Origin: Pilasporangium apinafurcum
Taxonomy: Eukaryota; Oomycota; Peronosporomycetes; Pythiales; Pythiaceae
Direction: 5' to 3'
Assembly (NCBI GenBank): GCA_001600495.1
Contig: BCKE01000055.1
Location: forward strand, 62,001-126,000
Length of the DNA: 64,000 bases
Within the stretch, counting starts at the first letter, position 1. Every line of letters begins with the position of its first letter. Of this stretch, positions 43,634 to 52,905 are shown in pieces. Position numbers and translations under genes: made by a program. A model generated the notes under the pieces. It made no database searches, was not told the origin of the DNA, and saw only the letters and a program-made list of their open reading frames with translations.

Positions 43634-44484
43634 GTTTAGCAGTAGAACAATCCACCAAACGGAATCCCGAGACCACATCCGCCACCATAGATACCAGCAC
43701 CAAAGGTGTTCCAGTAACCAAGTGGATACGCCCATCCACCTAAACCACCACAGGTATACCCAAAGCGGTAAGGACCAAAGCCACCCCAACCNCCCCAGCC
43801 NCCCCAGCCACCCCAACCGCCCCAACCGCCCAAACCTCCCCATCCACCATACCATTCCTGATGATGCTTGTTTTCATCATTGTCATCCAAATCATCAGTG
43901 TCTTCTTTCTTTGGTGGTTCGATCTTATCCATATCACCTGTAAGCTTGACTCCAGGTGGGAGATCCTCCTTCCTGATTGCCTTCAATGCTTCCTGTGGAG
44001 TGGGGATGGATTGCATGTTACTAGCAGCCACATTTGAATCAGTGGCTGCAGCGTTCGTGGTAGTGATGGCGACTCCAGCAAGAGCAGCAAAGACGAAAGC
44101 AGTAAACTTCATACTGTCAGCAGTGATTTGGTTGACTTGGTTTGGTTACTTGCTTGCTTACTTACTTGCTTGCTTGTGGACTTGAAGGCAAGTTGTGTTG
44201 TGTTGATCAACAAGGTAGAGGAGGATTGATAAATTGCAAAGATTTCTACTAGAAGTTGTGGAGCATTTCTCGGAAACTGACAACACACAGAAAATCCTTC
44301 GTAAGGTACAGTGATGGATGGATGGATGGATGGTGTCTCCTCATATGGAGTCAATTTCAGTAGTAGAGGTAGGTGTTGATAAAAGGAAGATGAGAAGATC
44401 TTGAAGAGTGTTCCTTCTTTGATAGACATTTTTCATATGGGTACACATTGCTTTGTCTCTCCATTTCTGCAGATCCATTCTACA
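43634..44484. repeat. left arm of ~850 bp inverted duplication
   Basis: This block recurs, reversed, at 54267-55114. It contains a whole secreted-protein gene with its promoter. The arms differ by one GATG repeat unit (five here, four there, near 44313) and at least one synonymous base (Tyr codon next to the stop). Both carry N at the same two codons. Similarity ends abruptly two bases after the stop codon on one side and at 44484 on the other. Confidence 0.9.
43636..44112 (-). CDS. secreted Gly/Trp-rich protein, copy 1
   Basis: 158 residues with a signal peptide (MKFTAFVFAALAGVAITTT, cleavage near residue 22), a short acidic middle domain (LPPGVKLTGDMDKIEPPKKE) and a C-terminal half of GWGG repeats followed by a Gly/Tyr-rich region with three Cys. 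Such low-complexity secreted proteins are typical of oomycete walls or secretomes; adhesive or wall roles are possible, none shown. Two Ns fall at third positions of Gly codons, so the protein is certain there. The 5' leader contains CAAG/TAAG tetranucleotide repeats. The sequence is the same as copy 2 at the protein level. Confidence 0.85.
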   Translation of the reverse strand: MKFTAFVFAALAGVAITTTNAAATDSNVAASNMQSIPTPQEALKAIRKEDLPPGVKLTGDMDKIEPPKKEDTDDLDDNDENKHHQEWYGGWGGLGGWGGWGGWXGWXGWGGFGPYRFGYTCGGLGGWAYPLGYWNTFGAGIYGGGCGLGIPFGGLFYC

Positions 44485-44639
44485 CATTTCCCTTTCATCT
44501 TATTTTCGCAAGCTGTTCGTCTGTGCGGAAAATGTATGAGATTCACTATCCATTTTGTCCGTCTGACCAAACCTGTCACACTGACTAGAAAACCTGACAA
44601 ACGAATTACATCGAAATTTTATTTTCAGTATAACCAACT

Positions 44640-45002
44640 GCAGGTGTGTCTTTGCAACCAGTATGGGGATTTTTTTTACTGGTATGCCATTCGACAATTC
44701 GCCACCATGGCGTCAAAGCGCTCAAGAAGGAACTAGCAAAGCGCACTACCGTTCGTTCCGTCGACGAGTTTCGTACAACCAAGCGATGTTTCCACTGTCA
44801 CGCTGAACTTTCGAAGGTAGTCTTCCCGAAAATAGTCAACGGCGTTCCCGATGGCACAATTGAATCTCGATCCGTTTTGCACTGTGAATCCAGTGAATGC
44901 AAGACGTTTTGGGATCGCGACGTGAACACTTCGCTGAATATTATGCGCGTGATGACAGAACTTTTCAACAATCGAGCAAGACCAGAGTACTTGCAACGAT
45001 AA
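44640..45002 (+). pseudogene. Fanzor-like remnant, copy B3 (C-terminal part)
   Basis: Reads HHGVKALKKELAKRTTVRSV, DEFRTTKRCFHCHAELSK, then LHCESSECKTFWDRDVNTSLN and a closing NNRARPEYLQR: the region after RuvC-II, a complete C-x2-C / C-x4-C zinc finger and the RuvC-III Asp of a Fanzor-type nuclease. Its RARPEYL end is nearer to the Fanzor1 copy at 54 kb than to B1, yet its downstream RNA-like block is of the B type. The N-terminal two thirds are missing; the break lies close to the inner edge of the inverted duplication. Confidence 0.7.
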
Positions 45003-45086
45003 TCAAGTGAGTCGTAGAAGCGCAAAAAAAGCGTGAGCTCGGGGTCTTTGGACTTGAACCTGCTCACACGGTACAGCCCGTATTCT
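45003..45086 (+). ncRNA. candidate Fanzor guide-RNA scaffold / right end, copy B3
   Basis: After the B3 stop, GTGAGC (45033-45038) pairs with GCTCAC (45062-45067). This is followed by CACGGT, a short ACGG/CCGT hairpin and the shared terminus CCGTATTCT (45078-45086). The outer stem differs from B1 and B2 at paired positions while staying paired. Confidence 0.52.
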
Positions 45087-45331
45087 AGGTGTAGCCACTT
45101 GGTAGGCGCAACCTAGTTACAATTATTGTGAAGGGCTATTGTCATTTTTGAGGCCACATGTGAAGGGTACATAGTTAAGACTTAACTAGCATATTAGCAC
45201 ATATGTTAAATATAATTGCGATTTAAAAGACGATACTTTGATTGCCAAATAAAGGTGCAGAAGTCATTTTGGATGGATGGCGAACTGAGCCAACAGGTAC
45301 AAAGACATCTTGATCGAACAAAGGCAACAGA

Positions 45332-46138
45332 ATGAGCCGTGGACGCGGACGTGGACGTGTGCGCTTCGGTGGGAGTCATGATTCCGGGCTCGCTGATGTG
45401 TTGGATGAGACGCGCGAAGATCTAGGACTGTCGCATACGCAAATGGAGCAATTACATGTGAGAAACTTTATGGATTGACTAACAGGACACGGGCAGGGAT
45501 ATTCTTAACAGTTGCGCATGCGGTGCTTGTTGTAATATCTATAGGCAGAAGCGGGCTCTGCGTTGTACCCACCGATGCAACTACCACAACCGGAGGTGTT
45601 GACCGATCGTGACGCATATCTGATCCAACGCCAGCGTGTGGTGGCACACAAATTAGAGAATTTGTACCATCCCTATGGCCAAGACGCCGCCATTCAACAG
45701 ACTAGTGCATCTTCGACCGATCCCGCGGCTTTTGTACATGTGACGATGCCTGAGACACAGAAAGAGGGAGAAGTGTTTGTACCGGAAGAGTTGCAGTCGA
45801 ACACACTGAGCGGCATTCGCATGGGAAGCGTATCGAACCAGCGACAAATCATCCAACCCAGAGCATTTGAGAATGTGTTCAAGTCGTTGGAGGCGCAAGA
45901 ACAAAAGGCAGATAAAGCCAAGGGAGCGAACCAAGACGCAGATGATGGAGATACCGATGAGCCCGAAGATGATCTGGTATGTGAATGTGGGATGTGTTGC
46001 GTATTTAGATAGGAGAGAAACCCCATATTAACATATGTCTTTGTGTTCCACTAGGGTGATGACATGAACGACTACACGTTTGATTACTACGATAGCGATG
46101 CTGCTAGTGACGATGGAGATGAAGAAGTTTTCTTCTAG
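45332..46138 (+). CDS. RNA polymerase III subunit RPC7-like
   Basis: Three exons: 45332-45457, 45545-45976, 46055-46138; 213 residues. RPC7 (Rpc31 in yeast) is part of the Pol III-specific heterotrimer needed for initiation. Seen: the Gly/Arg-rich start (SRGRGRGRVRFG), LYPPMQLPQPEVLTDRDAYL followed by a helical stretch (RVVAHKLENLYHPY), a low-complexity middle and an acidic C-terminus with NDYTFDYYDSDAASDDGDEE, like the DYxxxxFDxGD ending of the family. The family is poorly conserved, so identification rests on layout and both ends. Exon joins are all phase 0. Confidence 0.75.
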
Positions 46139-46489
46139 AAACAGTGCAAATTTCCATGCGTGACGATTGCACCAATGGAGAAGAATTGGGTCGTTTATTT
46201 ATTGCTGAATAGGATGGCCAAATGTAGCTAGCCCAATGTGAAGAAATAGAAAACAAGAAAATAAACATGGTGATGGCCATTTGGTGTGGTAATCCAATCG
46301 TAAAACTACATTTCCATGGAACAGAATATGATCAAACTAAACGTGCATTAAAATGGAAAAAAAATGAACTCAGCAGACAGCTCCAGCGAGAACGAGCAAT
46401 AAAACCATGGATAATAGTGGCTCGTTCCCTTTCCGACGCATTCCTACCACATCTTGCTTTTCATATTGTTCTTCTTGTTGATATTCTTT
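46139..46489. other. intergenic, nothing recognised
   Basis: About 350 bp between the convergent RPC7 and AT-hook genes. Only 3' ends are expected here; no coding signal was seen. Confidence 0.4.
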
Positions 46490-47629
46490 TTACTCATGGT
46501 CAGCAGAGAGCAGCGATGCACTGAGTGCTCCTAACCGATTATCTTCGTGCGTGGTAGTGTTTTCTCCATTCAGTTCTGCTGTTTTCTGTGCCAAATTGGA
46601 AAGTGAATAATTGTACAAGACTGAGTAGTTGGCAGGTGCAATGGCTGGTGGTTTCGCACGATGGATGATCTCGCCAGGGCGAGGACGCGTTCTTGGTCGA
46701 CCGCGAGGTTTACCCGTTCCTCGTGCCTTCTTCTTTGGTGGTGCTTTGCCTGCACGGACACGACCTGATTTGTCGTATCCTGTATCTGAATCATCATCCT
46801 TCACGTGCTCTTCCGTGGATGGAACAGTTTGTTCACTCCCGACTGCCCCCGACGCGCCAGGTCCGAGCACACCAGGAAAGCCAGCAAGTAGTGGCATTGG
46901 GACGCCATAGCCCCACATAGGAAACTGTTTGAGTGTTTTCTCTGCATCTGCCTTGGCTCGTGCAACCACATCTTTTTTAGGCGGGCGTCCACGCTTCCGC
47001 TTGGGCGTGTCATCGTTGCTTGCAGATGGTAGTGCATATTGAGCACCAAGCAACGCCAAAGGCGAAGACGCCGATTGATTAGCAAACGTCTCCGCGTTGT
47101 GTGATAATTCGGCTGGCGTGGTTGCAGCTTCCGTCAATGAGGATGGAGTCGTCGCATTCGGATTCGAGGATTCAAGTTGCTGTTCACCATTCGCGGCATT
47201 TCCACCATTCGCGCCTTGATTTAGCGGCACCATGAATGGCATCATTGGCATCATCATCATGCCTAGCGCCATCTGATGCGCAATCGCCGCCATGGCTGTC
47301 AGGTCACTCGGGCTCATATTCTGTAGCTGTTGTTGCTGAAATTGCAGCAATTGTAGCTGCTGTTGTTGCAATTGCTGCTGGAACAATTGTTGTTGCTGTT
47401 GTGAGAGCTCGACCTTGCCGCTCTCGCTCAATTCGCCGCCAGTTGGCGCTGTCGCCGCCGATTTGTCGGACCCTTCGGGTGTGTGCGGATTCATGTCGAG
47501 CAGTGCGGCTGCGCTAGGGATCGCCAGTTGGATATCGTTCAGAAAGCCAGATGAAGATGATGAGATAGCGATGTTGGTCTGATTCTCGTTGCGGTGCTGC
47601 TTCTTGGGTCGTTGATGCTCCTGCAGCAT
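46490..47629 (-). CDS. AT-hook protein with Gln-rich region
   Basis: One exon, 379 residues. Two AT-hook-like motifs are clear: TPKRKRGRPPKK near residue 215 and GTGKPRGRPRTRPRPGE near residue 310, with a further basic stretch (GKAPPKKKARG) between. AT-hooks grip the minor groove of AT-rich DNA, so a chromatin or transcription role in the nucleus is likely. Residues 75-105 are Gln-rich, and a Met/Pro stretch (MALGMMMMPMMPFMVP) follows. No other domain was seen. The ATG at 47629 is the first in frame. The gene is head-to-head with the ABC transporter, 684 bp apart. Confidence 0.8.
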   Translation of the reverse strand: MLQEHQRPKKQHRNENQTNIAISSSSSGFLNDIQLAIPSAAALLDMNPHTPEGSDKSAATAPTGGELSESGKVELSQQQQQLFQQQLQQQQLQLLQFQQQQLQNMSPSDLTAMAAIAHQMALGMMMMPMMPFMVPLNQGANGGNAANGEQQLESSNPNATTPSSLTEAATTPAELSHNAETFANQSASSPLALLGAQYALPSASNDDTPKRKRGRPPKKDVVARAKADAEKTLKQFPMWGYGVPMPLLAGFPGVLGPGASGAVGSEQTVPSTEEHVKDDDSDTGYDKSGRVRAGKAPPKKKARGTGKPRGRPRTRPRPGEIIHRAKPPAIAPANYSVLYNYSLSNLAQKTAELNGENTTTHEDNRLGALSASLLSADHE

Positions 47630-48313
47630 CTACTCAAGTCAGGCAGCTCACTCACCGACGGGTTTTCTTCCTCTCGTAGCTCTCCGCGTCGATTTTCAAA
47701 CCAATAATGGGCGGAGAAACGTCCAAAATCCAAAAAAAAAAAAAAATCATCTCCCCAAACTAAAAAAACCTTGATCTCGTTTCGTTCCTAACTGGATCAC
47801 TCACAATAGTAGCCTCTTCTATTTGCTTTTTGTATTTATTATGACTTGAGAAGGTGGGGAGTGAATTGGATCGACGGAATGAGGTTTTTTTAAACAATGA
47901 TCAGCCACTGATGATTGGTGGAAAGACAGAGTTCGCGATCTTCATTGGCGGAATTTAAAATTTAAATGCTTTCCACCAATTATCGTTCGAGACGAGAACC
48001 ATTTCTTTTCTTTATACCTTGTTTTGAAATTTTGTGTCATAATTGTAACGACTGTTGTGAATTTCTCTTTTTCAGGCTGGATTGATTACTGCACCTCTTC
48101 ATTTCGAAGAGGAATGAAGGTCAGCACCAGAACGAAGGATCTTGGATGTCTGCATCTGTGAGTGATGGATGGGGTGAAATGGATGATTGATGGTCCACCA
48201 ACTGTTGACGAATGAATTCGTTACACCACCATGCCATTCAGTGACTTATAATCTTCTAGACAACTAGTAACTGCATAATTGCAACTTTTGAGGTTTTCTC
48301 TTGTTGACACGAG
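47630..48313. promoter_or_regulatory. divergent intergenic region
   Basis: A 684 bp gap between the AT-hook gene and the transporter. It contains a poly-A run near 47733-47747, AT-rich stretches and the sequence TTTAAAATTTAAAT near 47955. No gene or further motif was recognised. Confidence 0.4.
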
Positions 48314-51300
48314 ATGACCGCACATCTCACACAAGACCATATGACTCGCCAGGGTTATTCAACCTTTGCAAATGGGAAATCACCACCCATAGTACCGAAC
48401 ATCACTGATCAGCCCTGGTGGTCGCGTCTCTTTTTTTCATATGCCAACACCGTGATGGATCGTGGCCATTACCAACAACTTGCAATGAGCGACTTGTGGG
48501 AACTGGCAAGTGAGCATCAGACAAGGAACGCCTTTCAAGCATTCAAACATCAATATCTCAAACATGGAAGATCTCTCACAAAGGCGATGGTGACTACGTA
48601 TGGTTGGGATTTTGTGATGTGTGGTCTCGGCTCATTCATCATAGCGACGTGTACTGTATTTGCTCCAATCGTGCTGCGTCATGTGATCGACGGTTTTAAT
48701 AGGAATGCCTCAGCTCCAGAAACCAATGTCAATCACGATCTGATACTATGGCTTATTGCATTCTTCGTGTCAAGGCTCGTGAATGCGTTCCTGACAGCAC
48801 ACGTCACGTTCAAGCTACAACTCGTTATGCTACGCGTGACTATCTCGCTCAAGAGCTTGATCTTCGAGAAAGCCACCAAGAGAAGCAAGACTGGCGACAA
48901 CAGTAATCCTGAAGTGGATACTTCGACTGTCGATATCTCGAACCTGTTTACAGCAGATATGGACAATTTCATGTGGGCAGGACAACAGGTCAATATGGTG
49001 TGGATTTTTCCGATCCAGATTGCAGTGGTGATCTATCTGCTCTACCTCGAGATGAGCTGGGCTGTCTTCGCTGGGCTAGCTGCTATCTTTGTGTTTATGC
49101 TGGTGAACTTCTTCGTCACGAAGGGCTATTTTAGCGCCTATGAAGGTATCATTGCTGTCAAAGATGATCGCATGAAGGTTATCAAGGAGGTGTTTGGAGC
49201 CATACAGATTGTTAAGTTCAATGCTTGGGAGGAGAAGTTTCTGCAGATTATCCGATCATGGCGCGCGAAGGAAATGAAATTCTTAGCAAAGTTTACGTAT
49301 TTAGTTCAAATCACCATGTTCTTCTTCTTCGCCACGCCTCTCTGTGTCTCGGCGACTTCATTTGCAGTCTATGCACTCGTTATGAAGCAACATTTGACGG
49401 CAGCAAAGGTCTTCACGTCGATGGTTCTGTTCGGCGCAATTCGTGGACCTCTTGGGAATTTACCAGAGGCAATTCAATCCATTTTCCAGGCGCGTATCTC
49501 GTTGGCACGGATTGCTCAATTCTTGGAATTTGAAGAAGTGGATCCATGTATGGTGGTTCGTGACGGCTCAAGTTATCCTGCAAAGGTTATGATCAGTGTT
49601 GAAAATGCCACATTAGGATGGGCATTTTCCAAGCGAACTGCAGCCATTGGAGAAGAAGAATTGAAGCTGATTCCGAAGGAGGAAATTGCAGCGCCAAAAT
49701 ATGATCCCGTTCTGTCAGATGTAAACATAACTATCGAGAAAGGGGATCTTGCAGTCATCCACGGTGCAGTTGGTTCAGGAAAGTCATCGCTTTGCTCAGC
49801 ATTACTTGGTGAAATTATCTCATTAGACGGGAAGATCTTTGTGCGAGGTGAGAGTGTAGCATATTATTCACAACAACCATGGATTCAGCACATGACCATC
49901 CGTGACAATATTCTCTTTGATCTTCCCTTCGACGCTGACAAGTATCATCGCGTGGTTGACGCCTGTGCACTGGCTGGTGATTTGAAGCAGTTTCCAGCTG
50001 GAGATGCAACAGAGATCGGGCACAAAGGGGTGAACTTATCTGGTGGTCAAAAAGCGCGGGTGAGTTTGGCGCGTGCGTGTTATGCTGATGCAGACATCTA
50101 TGTTTTAGACTCTCCACTTGCTGCAGTGGATGCCGTGGTGCAAAGTGAGATCTTTCGCAAATGCTTTTGTGGGTTGCTCGCAGAGAAAACAGTCGTGTTA
50201 GTGACGCACAATCCTGAGATTATAAACTCGGATGCTGTGAATTACAAGATACTGCTCCAGGATGGACGGGCGACCACAACGAGAGTAGTTCGAAGCGAAC
50301 CAAGGTCATTTTATAGCAAGAAAAGCATTGCGATGGTGAAGAAAACTGAAGAAGTTATGAATGAAACCAGCCAGGATGTGGTAGAAGACGGCAAGCTTGG
50401 AAGTGGTGTGCTCGTGGAAGAAGAAGATCGTCAAGATGGTCGCGTATCGCGAGAAGTGTTTATGAAGTACTTTAGTGCACTGGGTGGGGTCAAATTTGCC
50501 TTTCTTTTGGGTTGTACGCTCATCGCTGGGCAAGGGCTTCAGGTCAGCAGCGACTTGTGGTTGAGTCATTGGGCACCTCCCAGCGAGACGTCTACGAGTG
50601 ATGAAGATGATCCTGTGAACAACGCCCAATACTATGTAGCCATCTACGCATTGCTTGGTGTAGCGACAGCGGTATGTTTTCTGCTTCGCTCGTGCACCAT
50701 CGCGTTCATAAGTCTTCGTGCGTCTCAATACTTGTTTGACACTATGACAACCTCGCTTATGCAAGCCCCCATTCGGTTCTTTGATGCGAATCCTATCGGT
50801 CGCGTCATCAATCGCTATTCCGAAGATATTTCCGCCATCGATGTCGAACTGTCGTTCAACTATGGCTGTGTTGTTGTCTCCATTGTTAGTACGCTGTTCC
50901 AGCTCGCAACAGCGATCTATGTCATCCAATACGCCAGTGTGTTGCTCCTCCCGCTCGCGCTAATTTACTTTCGTGTCGCCAGCTACTATTTGATGCCGTC
51001 TCGGGAAATCACTCGACTTTTGAAGGTCTCAGGCTCTCCTGTACTGAGCTATGTCACGCAATGTGAAGAAGGGATGACTGTGCTTCGTGCGTTCGGTCCA
51101 TACGCTGTTACGCATGCGATTGAAGAGAATTTCCGTCGAATCGACGATAATAATCGCGCATGGTATGCTGATACGCTGGTCAATCAGTGGTTTGCACTTC
51201 GGATTCAGTTGGTTGGATGTGGTGTGGTGTCGCTCGTGGTTGCAGCGCTAGTATATTTTAAAGACACCTTGTCCCCTGGGCTCGTAGGTCTTGCATTCAT

Positions 51301-52204
51301 GTACGCGGTCGTGAATGATGAAGAGTTAGTATACCTCATTAGAGTTTGGACGCGATTGGAGCTGAGCATGGTGAGTCCTGAGCGCGTGATGGAGTATATT
51401 GGTATTCCACCTGAAGGAAGAGTTAATACCATATCGGTACCATCATCATGGCCCCAGCGCGGAACCATTACGTTTGAGAATGTAGTGTTCAATTACAAGC
51501 CTGAAGCTCCACCTGTATTGAAAGGCGTATCATTCGCCATTCGCGATAATGAAAAAGTCGGTATCGTTGGTCGGACTGGTGCGGGTAAATCTAGTCTGAC
51601 AATGGCGCTTTTCCGGATGAATGAACTGGTATCGGGTCGCATCTTGATTCACGACGTCGATATCGTCACTGTGAAGCTACACACATTACGCTCCCTCTTG
51701 TCGATTATTCCACAATCACCAGTGCTATTCAAAGGCAGCCTGCGTGCGTACATGGATCCGTTTGAAGAATATAGTGATGATCAGATCTGGATGGCGTTTG
51801 AAAAAGTGGGTTTAAAAGCCATTGTGAGTGTGTTTGAGACCAAATTGGACCATGAGCTTACCGAAAATGGCGAAAATTTCAGCGTGGGTGAGCGACAGTT
51901 ACTATGCTTGGCGCGTGCGTTGCTGCGGCAGTCACGTGTGGTGGTGTTGGATGAAGCGACTGCGTCTATCGACCACAATACGGAACAACAATTGCAAAAG
52001 ATGATTATGCGTGAATTTGCGAATGCGACGGTGCTGACGATTGCTCATCGTCTCGCAACTGTGCTGGAAAGCGATCGAATTATCGTGATGAGTGATGGGA
52101 AAGTCGTGGAATTTGATACGCCACGGAAACTGGCGTCAAATAGCAATGGGATCTTTCATCAATTAGCTAGCGAAGGAGGGTGTCTTAGCCAGTTATTGAG
52201 ATGA
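48314..52204 (+). CDS. ABC transporter, subfamily C (MRP-type)
   Basis: One exon, 1296 residues: a full transporter without the extra TMD0 of long MRPs. It uses ATP to export glutathione conjugates, drugs or organic anions across plasma or vacuolar membranes. Seen: the MRP start PWWSRLFFSYANTVMDRG; first membrane domain; NBD1 with Walker A GAVGSGKSS near 484, signature LSGGQKARVSLARA near 574 and LDSPLAAVD (degenerate Walker B Asp, as usual in MRPs); second membrane domain (PIRFFDANPIGRVINRYSED); NBD2 with GRTGAGKSS near 1088, signature FSVGERQLLCLARA near 1188 and VVVLDEATASID. The ATPase sites follow the asymmetric MRP pattern. No intron, unlike many eukaryotic MRPs. Confidence 0.95.
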   Translation: MTAHLTQDHMTRQGYSTFANGKSPPIVPNITDQPWWSRLFFSYANTVMDRGHYQQLAMSDLWELASEHQTRNAFQAFKHQYLKHGRSLTKAMVTTYGWDFVMCGLGSFIIATCTVFAPIVLRHVIDGFNRNASAPETNVNHDLILWLIAFFVSRLVNAFLTAHVTFKLQLVMLRVTISLKSLIFEKATKRSKTGDNSNPEVDTSTVDISNLFTADMDNFMWAGQQVNMVWIFPIQIAVVIYLLYLEMSWAVFAGLAAIFVFMLVNFFVTKGYFSAYEGIIAVKDDRMKVIKEVFGAIQIVKFNAWEEKFLQIIRSWRAKEMKFLAKFTYLVQITMFFFFATPLCVSATSFAVYALVMKQHLTAAKVFTSMVLFGAIRGPLGNLPEAIQSIFQARISLARIAQFLEFEEVDPCMVVRDGSSYPAKVMISVENATLGWAFSKRTAAIGEEELKLIPKEEIAAPKYDPVLSDVNITIEKGDLAVIHGAVGSGKSSLCSALLGEIISLDGKIFVRGESVAYYSQQPWIQHMTIRDNILFDLPFDADKYHRVVDACALAGDLKQFPAGDATEIGHKGVNLSGGQKARVSLARACYADADIYVLDSPLAAVDAVVQSEIFRKCFCGLLAEKTVVLVTHNPEIINSDAVNYKILLQDGRATTTRVVRSEPRSFYSKKSIAMVKKTEEVMNETSQDVVEDGKLGSGVLVEEEDRQDGRVSREVFMKYFSALGGVKFAFLLGCTLIAGQGLQVSSDLWLSHWAPPSETSTSDEDDPVNNAQYYVAIYALLGVATAVCFLLRSCTIAFISLRASQYLFDTMTTSLMQAPIRFFDANPIGRVINRYSEDISAIDVELSFNYGCVVVSIVSTLFQLATAIYVIQYASVLLLPLALIYFRVASYYLMPSREITRLLKVSGSPVLSYVTQCEEGMTVLRAFGPYAVTHAIEENFRRIDDNNRAWYADTLVNQWFALRIQLVGCGVVSLVVAALVYFKDTLSPGLVGLAFMYAVVNDEELVYLIRVWTRLELSMVSPERVMEYIGIPPEGRVNTISVPSSWPQRGTITFENVVFNYKPEAPPVLKGVSFAIRDNEKVGIVGRTGAGKSSLTMALFRMNELVSGRILIHDVDIVTVKLHTLRSLLSIIPQSPVLFKGSLRAYMDPFEEYSDDQIWMAFEKVGLKAIVSVFETKLDHELTENGENFSVGERQLLCLARALLRQSRVVVLDEATASIDHNTEQQLQKMIMREFANATVLTIAHRLATVLESDRIIVMSDGKVVEFDTPRKLASNSNGIFHQLASEGGCLSQLLR

Positions 52205-52905
52205 AGATCATCGTGAAGTTTTGCTACGCTAAGACTAATGAAGGGATTTGCTGTCGCTGGTGGAATTAAAGAATGATCTTCTTGGTCTGTTTATGATCTG
52301 TAAGGAATTATGTCTCTTGTAGCGATGCTGCAACGTAACCTGTATACAATTTGCTCACCTTTGCGCTTATGATCATCTAGTTTGTTAAAAACAGTATGGA
52401 AGAACTATTGCGACGAGTTTTGTCTTCAACATCCGTCGTTCTAAGAGCAGCGGAGGACAGAGACTGAATGCGTTCCTTTGCCTCCTATGGCAAATTGTCA
52501 TACAATATCAACGCGAAGCTGAAATCGCTCCGAGTCGGATCCATAAGCATCAGAATCGCGAGGTTGACGAATTTGCCTATGCGCATCTAAAACTTGAATA
52601 TCCTCTGGAACTGCTAGATTTGGATATGTGTCCGCATCATCCTTCTATGCATCTTGAAAATTGAGTCTGTCCAGTTTTGCATAAAATTGATTCATGATTG
52701 CTTGGTGGCTCCGGCCAACTTTCGGCAATCGGCTAATTCGCGTGATAAAGTTAGGAAAAGTGTATAAAATCACAAGCAGTTACGGCGCCGTGAAGAGCCC
52801 TACCATCGTCTGTTTGATGCTCATGCTCGGTGAATGTTTGAAGAATGAGCTGGTGTTGCTATCGGGCGATGAATAAGAAAGATCGAGCTCTACATTGTCA
52901 AAAGA
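52205..52905. other. intergenic, left flank of the Fanzor1-like remnant
   Basis: About 700 bp. An open stretch at 52694-52876 (plus strand) has no family match. Some of the right half may be the decayed left end of the following element, but I cannot define it. Confidence 0.35.

Noticed and set aside
45050-45110. GGACTTGAACC, the reverse complement of a tRNA T-arm (GGTTCAAGTCC), suggesting a minus-strand tRNA gene
   Set aside because: No acceptor stem, D-arm or anticodon arm closes around it, and the bases belong to the paired right-end structure shared with Fanzor copies B1 and B2.
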